The notes beneath the pieces were generated by a model that saw only the letters and a program-made list of their open reading frames with translations, was not told where the DNA came from and ran no database searches. The translations under genes were made by a program, and so were the position numbers. Positions 1 through 14,223 of a stretch of 64,000 nucleotides of DNA are shown in pieces. This DNA is from Rotaria sordida (lineage: Eukaryota > Rotifera > Eurotatoria > Philodinida > Philodinidae). The stretch covers positions 25,342 through 89,341 of the forward strand of contig CAJNOL010000980.1 in the NCBI GenBank assembly GCA_905250125.1. Reading direction: 5' to 3'. How positions within the stretch are numbered: position 1 is the stretch's first letter; each line of letters begins with the position of its first letter.

Positions 1-844
1 TTCATCGAGACTCAATTTATTTGGCCCTCGACTGACAGGATAGAAATATGCATATAAGTGCATCCAGATATAAACTTCCATTAAGTAAAGTAATAGATAA
101 TTAAAAGAGAAGACTTAGCATACGATTAGTGATTCGTTTTACAAAAGCAATGTTTTTTCCTCATATAAAATTTAGTTTTAACGTTCATAAATAAAAGTTG
201 ATTTTAAATATGCTACACTTTTCTTATGAAGTTCAGTTTATATATGAAATTGAATTAGTTTTTCTACAGAAATTTTATTAAAGCGTTTTATCGATGCACT
301 ATGATAACTCAATTCGCTAGTGTTCTTAAATATAGATCTTAAAATTCTTTTTATCATACATTGATTTATATCGAATTAGTGTATATCTATAAATGATGTG
401 TTGTGATAAATAGAAGCATATCGATTTCAGAGATTTTATGCTTGAGGTTCGAATATTTTAAATAAAAAACTAGAAACTGAAAACCTTTCAGTTTTTTATT
501 ATTGATATTATTCTACGTCTTCGTCTCCATGTTTGGAATAAAACATATCTTATATATATATACAACACAGAAATCAATACAATCATTTACAATTAGTTTA
601 TATTAGCAGTATTTGTAATCGCAAAAAACAGTAATTCAAATAATGTAATTCTAGTTTATCATAATGATATGTTCAGATTCATTTTCTAACTATTATTGAT
701 TATTATGTGACATCCTCATGTACGTACCATTGAATAATCAATCGGACTATACAATAATATAAGAATAACGATGATCATTTTTAAAGGCATTTTAGATCGA
801 ATAAGCACCCTTGTAAACCACAATAACTAGTCATATATTGGTGT

Positions 845-1018
845 GTTACATGATTCAGTATTACGATCGCATTTCACCGTTTATAATAACGAGAAATACG
901 GTAATTTTCGAAGTTCATATAAGACTTTCGTTTTACTCAGCATCTCGCCGTATGCGGTCGTATTTTTCCATATATGATTCGGAAAAATACAGTTGTAATA
1001 CTGAGTCATATAATTCAG
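845..1018. repeat. short imperfect inverted repeat
   Basis: The left part carries TGATTCAGTATTACGATCG and the right part, read on the other strand, carries TGACTCAGTATTACAACTG. Further matched blocks lie between them, such as GGAAAAATAC on opposite strands. This would fold into an imperfect hairpin and looks like a decayed miniature element. Confidence 0.4.
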
Positions 1019-1499
1019 CAAAATACTATTCTATACAGTGAAACACGGAGTCTATACGGATTTCGTATTCATAGTCTTGAGATAATACTTGTCGCTTAAT
1101 TTCAATTGTAATGGATAGGTGGTCTTTTTCTTATCCTATGCAGTCATTCGTACCACAGTTATCATATGATAATCTGTACCACAGATACTATACAGTGATT
1201 TGGATCATAACTACCATATGATGACTATGCTATAGATAGGCAGACAGACATATGTGAATTTCTATTTTCTAGATACTATCCTTTTAGTCTAACAAAAATG
1301 AATCATTTTCTATTATATAATAAATTCTTATTTTCGAAGTATAATTTAACTTTGCATTTGTCAGGATTCTTTTTTCATTGTCATATTATTTTGAAAAAAG
1401 AAATACATTTTTCGGTTATAATTTTTATTTGGATCATATGTTCTCATAACATCATCGTCAATAAAATAAAATTTTATATGTTTAATATTTGGCTTTTGC

Positions 1500-1640
1500 T
1501 TTATGATACTTTTCACTTAAAACTATTCAAACGTTTATTATTGAGAAATATTCAATTAGTATCTCGATAATCTTCAATGAAAAAAGCGTGACAGTTTACT
1601 ATTGTAATTCTGTATACATATTCTTCGAATTAAATATTGG
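1500..1640. repeat. dispersed degenerate repeat, copy 1
   Basis: This stretch matches 5984-6125 in the same orientation at roughly 70 percent by eye. Shared blocks include ATTCAAACrTTTATTATT and AAATATTCrATT (r is A or G), followed by a TCrATGAAAAA block and a GTATAyxxATTC-like block. No coding potential is seen. It is probably an old interspersed repeat. Confidence 0.4.
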
Positions 1641-2186
1641 AAGTCTTTTCCTGAAAAACCTAATATAAACCAAATTCAATGTTACAATGTCATATATCGT
1701 TGTTGAAGAAATCCTCATCACACAAAATTAAAATGAATGCATCTAAAATTTACAATAATCAATTTATGAAAAAAAGCAATGACATTGACAATTGTTTTTT
1801 TTTTGTTCTCCAGTTCATGTTTCATAGTGATATACCATGTAGGAAAAATTCAGTTGTTTATCATCTCAGTCTTGTTTCCCTATCAATATTAAGAACGAAC
1901 TGAATAATAAGAGTCAATAATAGTGGTCATTGTGCTTTTATCTATTTATCGTTTTAAATTGTAGATACAGTTATTCTAACTTTGTTTCAAGGAGTTTTCT
2001 TCAACAACGAAACGTTACATTGTAAAATTTAATTATTTTATAATAAACCTATCAGGAAGAGATATCAAACATGACAAGCGAATGGTTTTTTTTTCTTTTA
2101 TATATATTAATACTAAATGAAATGCCCCCAATAAAAATAAAAATAAAAAATATCGTAATATCTTAACAGTTACATCTTGTCATATT

Positions 2187-4599
2187 TTAAAGATTATCTG
2201 GATCTAGTTTACTAAAAATACGTCCAGTAGTCTGTTTACTAGATGATTTTGATTGTTGTAGCTGTGGTAAGAGTATTGGTAATTCTGATATAGTATGTGC
2301 AGCTGTCGATTCTTCAACAGATTCATTCGATGGATCCAGTTCAGATTCCGTTGTGCTTGGATCATACGATTCATCACTATCATTGCGATCTAACAATGAT
2401 TCACTACTCCTATTTCGATGGTGTTGATAAAGATAAACAAGACACGAGATCAATAAAATAATGCCAATTATAGAAAGTAGAAATATAATATATTTAATAT
2501 AAGATGATGATTCTTTAGTTGGAGAAAGAGTATTTAAAGGTATCATAGATGTTGTCGATGTACTAGTTTTCGATGTTTTAGAGCTTTTTGAGCTTTTTTT
2601 CGATGTTGTATTATTGTTTACATTTATATAAGATGTTGTACCTGTATCAAAAAGTGTTGTCGACATTGTTTCGAAGATAGTATCCGAAATATGATCAGCA
2701 GTTGTAGTTGTAATAATTGACGAAGGAATTTCGCTACTTTGTATAGATGTAGTTATAATTGATGTACTACTTTCGATTGATGATGTAAGAATGTCACTAA
2801 TAATAGTTGTGGTTAGTGTTGGACTATGACTACTAGTTGATAAAACTGTGGTATCGAATTCTGTAAAAGTATTAGGTGATGATGCAGTACTAATCGTAAA
2901 CAATGTTGTTATATCACTACTACTGAATGAAGTTGTATCCGGAGTGGTACTAATCTTTGTCATAGTAGTTGTTGATATTGTAGTACTAACGATTGAGAAT
3001 GTTGTTTCGCTAGTAGTAAATGAAGTTGTACCTTCGGTGGTCTCAATTTCTACAACAGTAGTTGCTGATATTGTAGTACTAACCGTTGAGAATGTTGTTG
3101 TTTCTGTAGTGGTAAATGAAGTTGTATCTTCGGTGGTATCAACTTCTGTCATAGTAGTTGCTGATATTGTAGTACTAACTGTTAAGAATGTTGTTGTTTC
3201 GCTAGTGGTGAATGAAGTTGTACTTTTGGTGGTATCGGTTTTCGTAACAGTAGTTGTTGATATTGTAGTACTGACTGTTGAGAATGTCGTTGTCTTATCA
3301 GTACTGAATGAAGTTATATCCTTCATGCTATCGAATAAAGACGTTGGCTTCAAGGAAGACATTGTAGTAGTCTTTTATATATGAAAGAAAGATGTAGGTA
3401 ATTCATTATTTATTGATAGAATTAAGGGAATTCGATCAAGTCTATTTAAATAGAAAATTTATGAATATCAAAAGTCAAAATTAATCAGATATAATATTCA
3501 TTACTCAGAACTTTTAGATTTTAATGAATAATATGTAAAGACAACTAGACAACATTGGATTAATGTTCTATTAATAGATTTACTACAAACTCATTCTAAC
3601 ATCAATGATTTTCTAGACCAAAACATTTTTTGGTCAAAAACCATCAATAATCATACAATTAACTCCTAAGAAAAAAACTTAATCATCTGAAGAATTTCGT
3701 AGAATGTTTCATGAACATTATTTGCTATATAGCGAAAGATAAAATATTGATTAGCTCTCTCTCTCTCTCACAAACAGTATTCAGAAATCTTTTGATATGT
3801 AAAATATGATAAAAACAAACCTTACCGATATAGTGATAGTGGTTGTTAATAATTTATCATTATAATAGTATCCATTTTTTGTTTGCCAATGAGATGGAGC
3901 ATAAGATGGATTTGTGAAAAAATTATCTAATAGATTCCAATCAACTTCTTTTGATATTGTTTTTAACTGAGGATCATAATAACATAACTTTCTCACTGTC
4001 AATGTAGCATTCATCATACATGTTTTATTTCTTACAAGTTCACTTTGATTGAACATAAATCGACAAATCACTGGTTGAGTGTTAAATTTTGTATACATAG
4101 TATGTATTTCATTAGATGTAGATGAAAAACTTATTGAACTTAGATTAATAAATATTTGAGAATCAACACATTTAGCTTTGAATGAATATTGATGATAAGT
4201 ATTATTAACTATGCCAGTCAAATCAGGTAATGAATGTGATGAAAGTATGCTTGATTCACATGGATTTTTTATCATTCCTTTTTTCATCTTTGTATAATTC
4301 AACATAAGATAAGGATTTAATATCATATCACTCTCAAAACAAGCAACATAAACCTGAGTTTCTTCGATTAAATGAGGAGGATTAGTTTCAAATAATTCAG
4401 TCTGATTTGGACATGATATATTCCATTTAGAAACACTATGCCAATTAGTAAAAATGAGATATTCATGTGTAGAACATTTAATTACATTAGGTTCTGTTAC
4501 AAATAAAAATTTTAGTTTCATTAATGAAGCTGTATGAAAAGAGAAAATATAGATAACATAAATAAATAGAACATAAAGATATTTAGAAATCATTTTCAA
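2187..4599 (-). CDS. mucin-like type I membrane protein, two exons
   Basis: Two exons, 4599-3826 and 3371-2187, join in phase 0 (donor TCG|GTAAGG, acceptor AAAAG|ACTACTACA after a pyrimidine-rich tract) to give 652 residues. Residues 1-25 form a hydrophobic signal peptide. Residues about 26-250 are a cysteine-containing ectodomain with many N-x-S/T sites. The second exon opens with about five Ser/Thr repeats of 32 residues and continues as a Ser/Thr-rich stalk. A single transmembrane segment (YIKYIIFLLSIIGIILLISC) is followed by a basic stop and a roughly 80-residue acidic, Ser-rich tail. It is probably a heavily O-glycosylated surface protein. I do not recognise the ectodomain family, so no function is assigned. 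Confidence 0.8.
2870..3330 (-). repeat. in-frame coding minisatellite (32-residue Ser/Thr units)
   Basis: About five tandem units of about 96 bp encode a motif of the form TTSFTT(S/T)ETTTF, then (S/L)TVSTTIS, then a variable tail ending in DTT. One unit has lost a single Thr codon, keeping the frame. This is typical of mucin-type expansion domains, where copy number changes readily. Confidence 0.8.
3755..3769. repeat. (CT)n microsatellite
   Basis: A short CT dinucleotide run inside the single intron of the mucin-like gene. Confidence 0.8.
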
Positions 4600-6679
4600 A
4601 CTTAAAGGACAAGAATCAATAATGTATATGTGCGCGAAAAAGGATTTGTTTTTTTTTTTATTATCAAAAAGTATTTCATCTCATGAGAAATAATTCATAT
4701 AATAATGAAATGTTATTTTGATTAGGAAACTGTTTGAACATCTATGATGATAAATCGATTATGCTTGAAACTCTTCAGAAAAATAGGATAACTATATACT
4801 TCATTTGCTTATCTTCTAAATACAATTGAAGTAAATACATGAATCAAATACTGTGGAAGATCACACTAAATAATCAACGCAATATAGAAAAGTTCCAAAA
4901 TAAAAGTCGAATGGATTGATGTAGAGAAAGACATAACTATTTATGTACATAGGAATAGAAATTCGATCGAAAGTAATTGAGTATTTATCTTTCTCATATG
5001 ATGACAGTTTGGAAGTCTTTGTAGTTGTCTTTTTTGGTACCATAACTTGTCCCAATATTTATATATTAAAGCAAAAACTATCAAGAGAATACTTCTTATA
5101 CAGTAAATCATTTCAATGGAGATATTCGATTGATAGTATGAAGAATTGGATAGGAATACAGTGTAGTCAAACGTATTCATACATGAATTAATGAACACAA
5201 GTACAATGTACTAAATAATAGCTGTAGCAGAGCAGAATATCATGGAATATGAGGAAATTCAAGTCTCAGAATTGTGATCTCATGATAAAGCTCAAGAAAA
5301 TTCATAGACAAATTGAGCGATAGACCGTCGAGCTAACACATACGTGTTAAAATACGATGCACAGTATTAATTGATAAAATCGAGAAGATGAAAGCATTAG
5401 TCAACATGAAACTCGATTGATCATGGTCAAAGGAAAGTTCATATTTTTCAAAGTTCTTTAAATGAAAGCAGAAGAGGTAGTGAATAAATTGAAGAGCATC
5501 AAATGATTGTAATATCACCGGAGTTCACGCTTACGAACAACAAAATAAAGAATAAAAACTAAATAGTAGAGAAGAGAAATGTTTAATGTTTTTTAAAATG
5601 ATGTCTTTCATTAAACGAGTTGTTAAGCTTTCTATGACGATAGACGAAGATATCAATGTGTCGTTCATTGATTAATGTTGTTCTCTTGCGATTGTGTACA
5701 TTTTAAAAGACATTATTGTCTATGCTATCGAATAAATCTATTACTCAAAAAGTGAAAGCAACGGATTAATGAATTTGAACACAGAAAGCTTACAAAAAAT
5801 AAATGCATTGCTATTTTTAGTGAGAGTCGTAAAAATGATGTCAAAACATTCTCTACTGACGCCGTAAGTTTGTCTAGAATCATTCATAAATGGTCCATTG
5901 TGAAAACAAACAGTACATAATAGCAGGCTTCCATAGGGCTCAAATTGATTCATCTATTGTCATGTTAGAAAGTATAAACAAAATTTGATGATGTTTATCA
6001 CTGAAAGTTATTCAAACATTTATTATTAAGAAATATTCGATTATAATGCAGGTAATCGTCGATGAAAAATGCTTGATAGTTGGCTATTCCTATTTTGTAT
6101 ATGCACTCGTCGCAATACATATTAGAAGATAAGTACAATTAGAAAGATTCATTATACGAAAATGCTGACACTCAATTGCTGAGTTATTCTTAGTATTAAA
6201 AAAACGATTGTCAGATAATATTAAAGTTCAATCCTGTAGGTTCGAAAAAAAAACTAAACGTCTAACTAGAGACAACATAAATCCATAGTATTCTATGAAA
6301 AACGAAAAATATATCAATATATAACAGATGCATTCACATTTTTATTTCAATATTGAATATTGATGTCACTTTGCAAAATAGAGAAAATTTTAATTATGTA
6401 TGAAAATATGAACAAATTCCTACTACACGTAGATATTTCCTGTAGACAATTCATAACCTTCTAATTAAGTCAAAGTGAAAACTCTAATATAGTAGATCGA
6501 CAAAAAAAGAAACATGTGAAACACAATAGTTTATTATGTTCGAAGAGTCTCTTTCTAGTAAACATGCACGAAAATATCTTCTTTTGTTATCAGTGTGCAT
6601 TCAAATAAACATAATAGGACGTCTCTGGCAACATAGTATTATCTCATTTCAAAGTTTTGTCTTTCATAAAAATGAGAAT
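4600..6679. other. AT-rich intergenic region
   Basis: No gene is supported. Open frames on both strands near 4860-5200, 5330-5520 and 5740-5950 overlap each other, have no homology-like motifs and no splice context. Position 5984-6125 holds the second copy of the degenerate repeat seen at 1500-1640. Confidence 0.6.
5984..6125. repeat. dispersed degenerate repeat, copy 2
   Basis: Direct-orientation partner of 1500-1640, with shared blocks at similar spacing. It is noncoding. Confidence 0.4.
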
Positions 6680-6916
6680 GTGTGTATTTTGGATTATTAC
6701 TCTTACTTGCTCCAATGAAAACAGATATGCTAATGAACCTATAGTTGTTGATACAAACTATGGTGATGTGGTTGGGCTATGAAATAGATTTGACTTGTGT
6801 TTTCTATGACTAAAAGGTAATATTAAAATGAATCAATATGTGAATTAATTGTATGACCAAGAGTAACTACTGCAAATGAAAAATATATTTACTTTCAAGA
6901 TTACAGATATAAGCCG
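6680..6916 (+). pseudogene. internally deleted carboxylesterase remnant
   Basis: Two separated pieces of a carboxylesterase survive on the plus strand. Positions about 6728-6815 match the end of exon 1 of the neighbouring intact gene (ANEPIVVDTNYGDVVG, then a one-base frameshift, then YEIDLTCVFYD and a donor-like GGTAATA). Positions 6857-6916 match its last exon (PRVTTANEKYIYFQDY against PRVTTGNEKYMYFQDP). Everything between is missing, including the catalytic serine. The remnant lies tail-to-tail with the intact minus-strand gene, so it is probably the relic of an inverted duplicate. It cannot encode a functional enzyme. Confidence 0.8.
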
Positions 6917-7062
6917 ATGCATTGGTTGGCAGCGAGCGAAATTTTTCGATGAGTTTTTTAAAAAAAATTTTGCTTAATTTCGAGAAATTTCGAAATAAAA
7001 AAAAAGAAGAAGAAATGATGGTAGAATACTTATTTATTAATAATCAAAAATCAAAAAATCAT

Positions 7063-8919
<1,857 letters not shown>

Positions 8920-9284
8920 TGTTCTAATGCAAAAATAAAAAGAATAATAAAGATATGTAAAACAAAAAAAAGATATCTGGAAGTATATATAATCTGTGGT
9001 ATTTTTTTTCCTTTTCTGTACTCATAAAGAAATGATAAGAGAAATGTAGTTTATCACAAATAAAAAAGTAGAACAACTTTATCACAATTTCATTTTGAAA
9101 GTGGTAAAAAAACAAGGAGAATCATTGTTTGTCTAAAGAATTCTTATCACATATTATAATCAAAGTGTAGAATTAAAATTCGAAAAAAAGTGTTAATATC
9201 AATTTAATGATGAAAAACACTTAAAATTTTCTTTTCGTGGAACACAATCTAAAAGAAGTGTTGAAGTATAAGAGTAAAAATCTA
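8920..9284. other. upstream region of the carboxylesterase
   Basis: AT-rich, no gene seen. A pyrimidine tract ending in AG (minus strand, 8925-8924) directly precedes the carboxylesterase start and looks like a splice acceptor for a leader or 5' UTR exon. Confidence 0.5.
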
Positions 9285-9575
9285 GAAGGATGAATACCTC
9301 TACCTTGCAATATAGGATGCTGCTTAGTAGCAGATGCAATAGCTTGATATTTTCCCTTCAATTAATACTAGCTGTAGCTCTGAACAGAAGGCCAGCCTGG
9401 TGCACGGGTATGTCACAACGTAGTCAGCTTGCTACCAGATGGATGATCCGAAACAAACAGCCGTTAGTGACTTGCCCAAGATCGTTTCATGGCTAATGGT
9501 AGCAAGATTTGAACATAGTATCTTGTGAATGTGTGCCAAACTACGTAACCACTCAATTATGGCGGCCAAAAATTT
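9285..9575 (-). mobile_element. tRNA-derived SINE
   Basis: This island is richer in GC than its surroundings. On the minus strand it begins with a tRNA-like head: an A-box-like GAGTGGTTACG (9554-9544) and a B-box-like GTTCAAATC (9514-9506). Next comes TTGGGCAAGTCACT (9479-9466), a block characteristic of the region just after the tRNA head in MIR/CORE-type SINEs. The body continues to about 9285. The head does not fold cleanly as a functional tRNA, so a retroposon is preferred. Exact ends and target duplications were not determined. Confidence 0.6.
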
Positions 9576-9941
9576 AGATCCCCACAGACTGAGACAGACT
9601 TTGTTGATATACGGTCTCGTTATTATATATGAACTACTTTATTATTACATTGATGAAGGATTAAGTAAAACGATAATGAAGAAATGTGTCTCAAAATAGA
9701 TAGAATAAATTAATCACCCGTGATTAGCAACAGCAGCTACATTGTGTTTTACATTTTGATTCTGCAAGGATTGTACTAACAGCATTTGTTTTTAGTCAAC
9801 AAAATCCTAATTAATAGAAAATAAATTTTCATTGAAAGCGCGTATAGTTTTAACTTGGAAAGTAATTTTTAACTAATTCTTTCTTTTTTTTACCGAATGT
9901 CGTTGTATTAACAATAATAAATAAATCTCAATCGAAATCTG

Positions 9942-10659
9942 ATGAGTGAAAAAGATACTATTCATTTTCTATCAAACACTTTATCACGACGTTTTTTTGT
10001 TCGTAAACGAAATATAATTGATTCATTATCATATCCTTCAATTTCGATCGCAATAATGACAGAAAAATCAATATTATCATCAAATCAAAATTGTTGTGGA
10101 AACGACGAAAAAAAAGTTCAAGTTTCATCAGTTAGAAAGAGTAATCCTCGTCAAACTAAAGACAATATCGTTTCTACACCAAATGAATTTATTATCGAAA
10201 TACCCAAACAAACAAAACCTTTAGAAGTTGTATCAAATGAAAAACTACCATTATACTATGAAATTATAAGTAATGCATGGCCATTATCAAGTGAACATGT
10301 TGAAAATTTGATTATTAGTAATAAGAGATGTCAATTTTCTAATGAAGCAATATCTATAAAACCTATTACAGCAGGTATGTTTATTTATAATTTCTATTTG
10401 TTCTCTATATTTGATAATATTTAATGAATGAAATTTTTTTTAAATATGCTTTCGATCAATGTTATCTTTTTTTTTTCTTTTTCAAGTGCCTGGTATAGGC
10501 AAAAAATATGGTCAATTATTAGCTGATCATGGATTTATATATGCTAGACAATTACTTGGATATTATATGATGTTAAAAGATAGTGAAATGTTTCGTAAAT
10601 GGCTTGAATATAAATTCAATATTCCAAGATTTCGAGCAGCTGAAAGTAAGAAAATATAA
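9942..10659 (+). CDS. BAF-domain (barrier-to-autointegration factor-like) protein, 3' end uncertain
   Basis: Exon 1 is 9942-10374 and exon 2 starts at 10487; the join is in phase 1 (GCAG|GTATGT, TTTTCAAG|TGCC). After about 135 unrelated, basic and Ser-rich residues comes a BAF fold: PITAVPGIGKKYG (the helix-hairpin-helix GIG), FIYARQLLGYYMMLK and MFRKWLEYKF. BAF binds double-stranded DNA and bridges chromatin to the nuclear envelope. Canonical BAF is 89 residues and has no such N-terminal extension. Read straight through, exon 2 stops at 10659, about 25 residues short of the usual C-terminus. A good donor (GAAA|GTAAGA, 10646) suggests a further exon, but I could not find a convincing one. Treat the C-terminus as unresolved. 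Confidence 0.7.
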
Positions 10660-13600
10660 TAAAAAACTCTTGTCATAAGAAATAAAATTTCATATGACAG
10701 AAATTAAATGTAGAGAGTGATTCACAAGTAATTTTACGATAAAAAATTTCAATATACCCACTCTGTGTTCCACTCTATAGAGTTAATTCTTTTCCGTAAT
10801 AGAAAAGATTTCAAAGTTTTCTTTTCCCATAAGAACAACATTTATAAATATTGCTTTGATGTATCATCATTGATTTCAATAATGAACTTCCATCTTTTAT
10901 AGTGTTGAAGATAATCCTAAAAGATCCACGTGTACATATATTTTTTTCTTCGACTAGAGCCCATCGAGTCCAAAATTTTCGGACTCAGATCCAAACCCAG
11001 TTGAGAGAATAATTTCACATTTGATCCGACGGGCTCTATCTTTGATGAATTCATTTGACCATATGTTTCGTTTCGTGATGCGTGATTGTTTTTCTCTCTC
11101 GCCATCGATATAGATATCTGTCTTTTCTTAAGTACAATGAAGTGAAAGCAAGAGTTACTTTGATTTATACATTGACTATCCTTTATGCTGACCATTTTTA
11201 TAGAAGTTTTGGAAAAATATACATTGAAATATTAGACTCATCTCTTATGATTTGTAAGGTCATAAAGTTCTTATTAAAAAAAAAAATTCTGAAGTCTTCT
11301 CTATTACGGAAAAAAGATAAGTCCAATATAGTAGAACAGAGTAGAAATATTTAAAGTTTTTATAGTAAAGCTACTTATGAATCATCCTGTATTCTGATGA
11401 ATTACAAATAAATAAGATTTAAAATGTAAACCGTATATTCTTCTTTTCTTATCTCCGTGAAATAACCGTATGGTGTAAGCATTTTTCTAAACTCTTCTAT
11501 TTCGAGATTAAATTTTTTAAAAAAAGCTCTTAGCATAATTCCTGCGGAATTAACATGTGAAACACGATGTAGCTGCTGTTGCTAATTATCGGAAAATCAT
11601 TTTATTCTATGTATTTTTGGAAACATTTCTTCGCCATAGTTTTACTCAATTCTCCAGAAATACTATAAGTAGACCATATATTAGAACAAGACGTTATTGA
11701 TATATTGTCTGCGATCGTATATCAAAAACATCTGTCACAATCTATGGAAGGGAAAATGCAAATTTCTACTATATGCACTTCAACTTTTCTTTTAGACCGA
11801 GCTTCACAAAATTAGCGAATTTAAATATAGAATCTGAAAATATTAAGTATTTTAATTTCTATTTTAGTTACAAGTGCATTAAATGAACTTATTCGACGAA
11901 CATTATAATTATTGAATATTTCATCAGTTTATTTGTTTTATATAATGCTTATCAAACATTTATTACATTACTATGAATAATATTTTATGTACACATATGT
12001 AAAAGTTTTATTCATAAATTGGATATAAAAAAAAACAGATATCTCTATGTTTTAAATAAAAGATAATGGTATAAGGTCAAAATTTATTGTATTCTTTTTT
12101 TTGTTGTTGCTTCTTAAGGATTAATGATTAATATGTTTCAGTTTTTTTTTCTATGTATTTCATAAAGAAAGCGGTATTTGAATTCATCGAGAGCGATAAA
12201 TCATGGGAATTCCAGAATATGCATATGAGATAAAAAAAAACACTCATATTTACATTCCGAAAGATGATAAAAATTCAAACAAATACAAAACTGAAGCGAA
12301 GATAGTTCACAAGAAGTTTTATTGAAAGATTGTTAAGAAGGTACATACAATCATATCCATAAGTTCAACAGTTGAATAGAAAAATAATTTGTTTTTGATT
12401 ATCTTTAAATGACTCTGTCGTATATATTAAAACACAAAGATATACGTACATGAATAAGTATTTAATAATGTTCTATGAGAACAACTTTTCTCAATTTCTG
12501 TAAAATTTTTTTTGTTCCCGTTCTCAAAGTCTTCATGAGAATTCCTGCCTCCGATTCCCGTAAGACACTAGTATATTATTGGGTAAAGATTAGATTTAAT
12601 TCTATTTTTATACTTAAATCTCATTAATATGAGCTTATTTTAAAAATTAAAAGTGTCGAGTATATTAAAATGGTTACTGGCAATGGAAATAATTCATTAT
12701 CCGTTATGTTCAAACATCTTTTTTTCTTGTCAAATTCATTACTATCATAGGAAATTGTTATTAAATAAGATTATATTGTTATTCATACAGTCAAGATCAT
12801 CAAATTGATCAAAACACTTATTTGTCTTTGTAAAAATCATAAAAAATTTTTATTTGTCATTATCAAACAATTACATATAATTTCTACTGTACTACTAAAA
12901 TACGTGCCACAGTATGACATATTTTGATTATCTTTTGAAGTATAAATAATTATTTCGTGTTTATCTCGTGTTGAAGTTTCTATGCAAATCTTTTCTAGAC
13001 TGAAATTATAATAGAAAAAACTCATAAACACAAATATCAAACGGCATTTTTTATGCATCTTCTACTCAAATACCATCAATAGTGCAACAGAAGATATGAA
13101 GATATCTATTATTAGAAAAAATAAATATAAGCTTATGCTATATTTGTGGTTCACAAGCACTATAAATAAAAAGCAATGTAATTTTGACAGATGTCAAATT
13201 ACATCAAGAGAATATACGGCGTGGGTTAAGTATGTTGTATTTTTAATAAAATCATCATAACCAAATTTAATAACAACCAAGATTTATGATGTCAGAGAGA
13301 AAAAGAAGTGGGTGAATGTTCCTTTTCAACAATACATAAAATTTTGATTTTCCGACTTTTTTCCATTAATGATTATCTACCAAAAGCCTTTACGATAAAA
13401 AAAAGAAAAGATTTTCTGCAGTTACTTTCGATAAAAACAATTATTTTTACATCGTTTCCACAATATTTAATCTCCCACAGTTCTGAAAACAATCAAATAA
13501 CTTATTAGCAAAATAAATAGTCATATTAGACATCTTAGATTTTAATGAATAAAAATAAAAATTTATAGTTTATTATTTTCATCATAAAATTTATTTTGTT

Positions 13601-14223
13601 GTCAAATAACTTAAGAAACTGTGTTATTTAAGCTAATATACAAACTTTTCATTGAATAGACTAAGCGTAGAACTTATTTGCTCTATGTATGTATATATAC
13701 GGTTGTGTCAATATTTATATCTTATAAATCCATCAGATTTGTTGAGATATACATATGAAGGAAAATGTCTAACATAAGAATTTTACAGAATCATTAATGA
13801 ATAATAAACATGCGTTTATGCCTAAGAGTGCATCATAATTAATTGCAAGACTAGAACAAATCAACTAAAACGTCGGAAGTTACCAAGAAATGTTGCTCTT
13901 CTGGAAAGATAATTTATTGAAATTTTTTAATCATATCTTTTAAGAAAGTTAGTGAAACTATAGTTGATGTTGTTTGTTACATATGAGAAGGATCATATTT
14001 TTTTATAGAATACGTGTTTTTTTTGTTGTTGTAATCATAAATACAAAATAAATGAATAACAAATCGTTTCTTTTGTTTTTGTTTTTACATTTTACAATGA
14101 CAAAAAACAAAAAAAAAACAAAGTTAATGTGTCTATAGTTTAACATCATACTAATTGGATCAAATATTATTTTCCAATAAAATTTTATGAATAATAATTT
14201 TGAAATATTTTTTTTTCATTTCT
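10660..14223. other. AT-rich intergenic region
   Basis: No gene is supported in this 3.5-kb stretch. Open frames at 10917-11195, 11082-11354, 12837-13058 and 13308-13508 look like noise. Around 10935-11060 is a slightly GC-richer patch with GAGCCC and GGGCTC at its two sides and repeated GAGTC/GACTC words, perhaps a decayed mobile element. A missing last exon of the BAF-domain gene could lie in the first few hundred bases. Confidence 0.55.

Larger units (their letters stand above)
1..2186. other. AT-rich intergenic region
   Basis: No gene is supported. The short open frames here are not protein-like, have no splice-site support and are rich in Phe, Ile and Asn, as expected from AT-rich noncoding DNA. 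A small hairpin-forming stretch (845-1018) and one copy of a degenerate dispersed repeat (about 1500-1640) are listed separately. Confidence 0.6.

Noticed and set aside
838..1903. Three plus-strand frames of 67-90 codons
   Set aside because: AT-rich noise with no splice sites, domains or codon bias; one overlaps the hairpin repeat and another the dispersed repeat.
2848..3384. Plus-strand 178-codon Val-rich open frame
   Set aside because: It is the antisense shadow of the Ser/Thr repeats of the mucin-like gene; Thr codons read as Val on the other strand.
9495..9575. Functional tRNA gene on the minus strand
   Set aside because: A-box and B-box-like words exist but the arms do not pair well and SINE body sequence follows.
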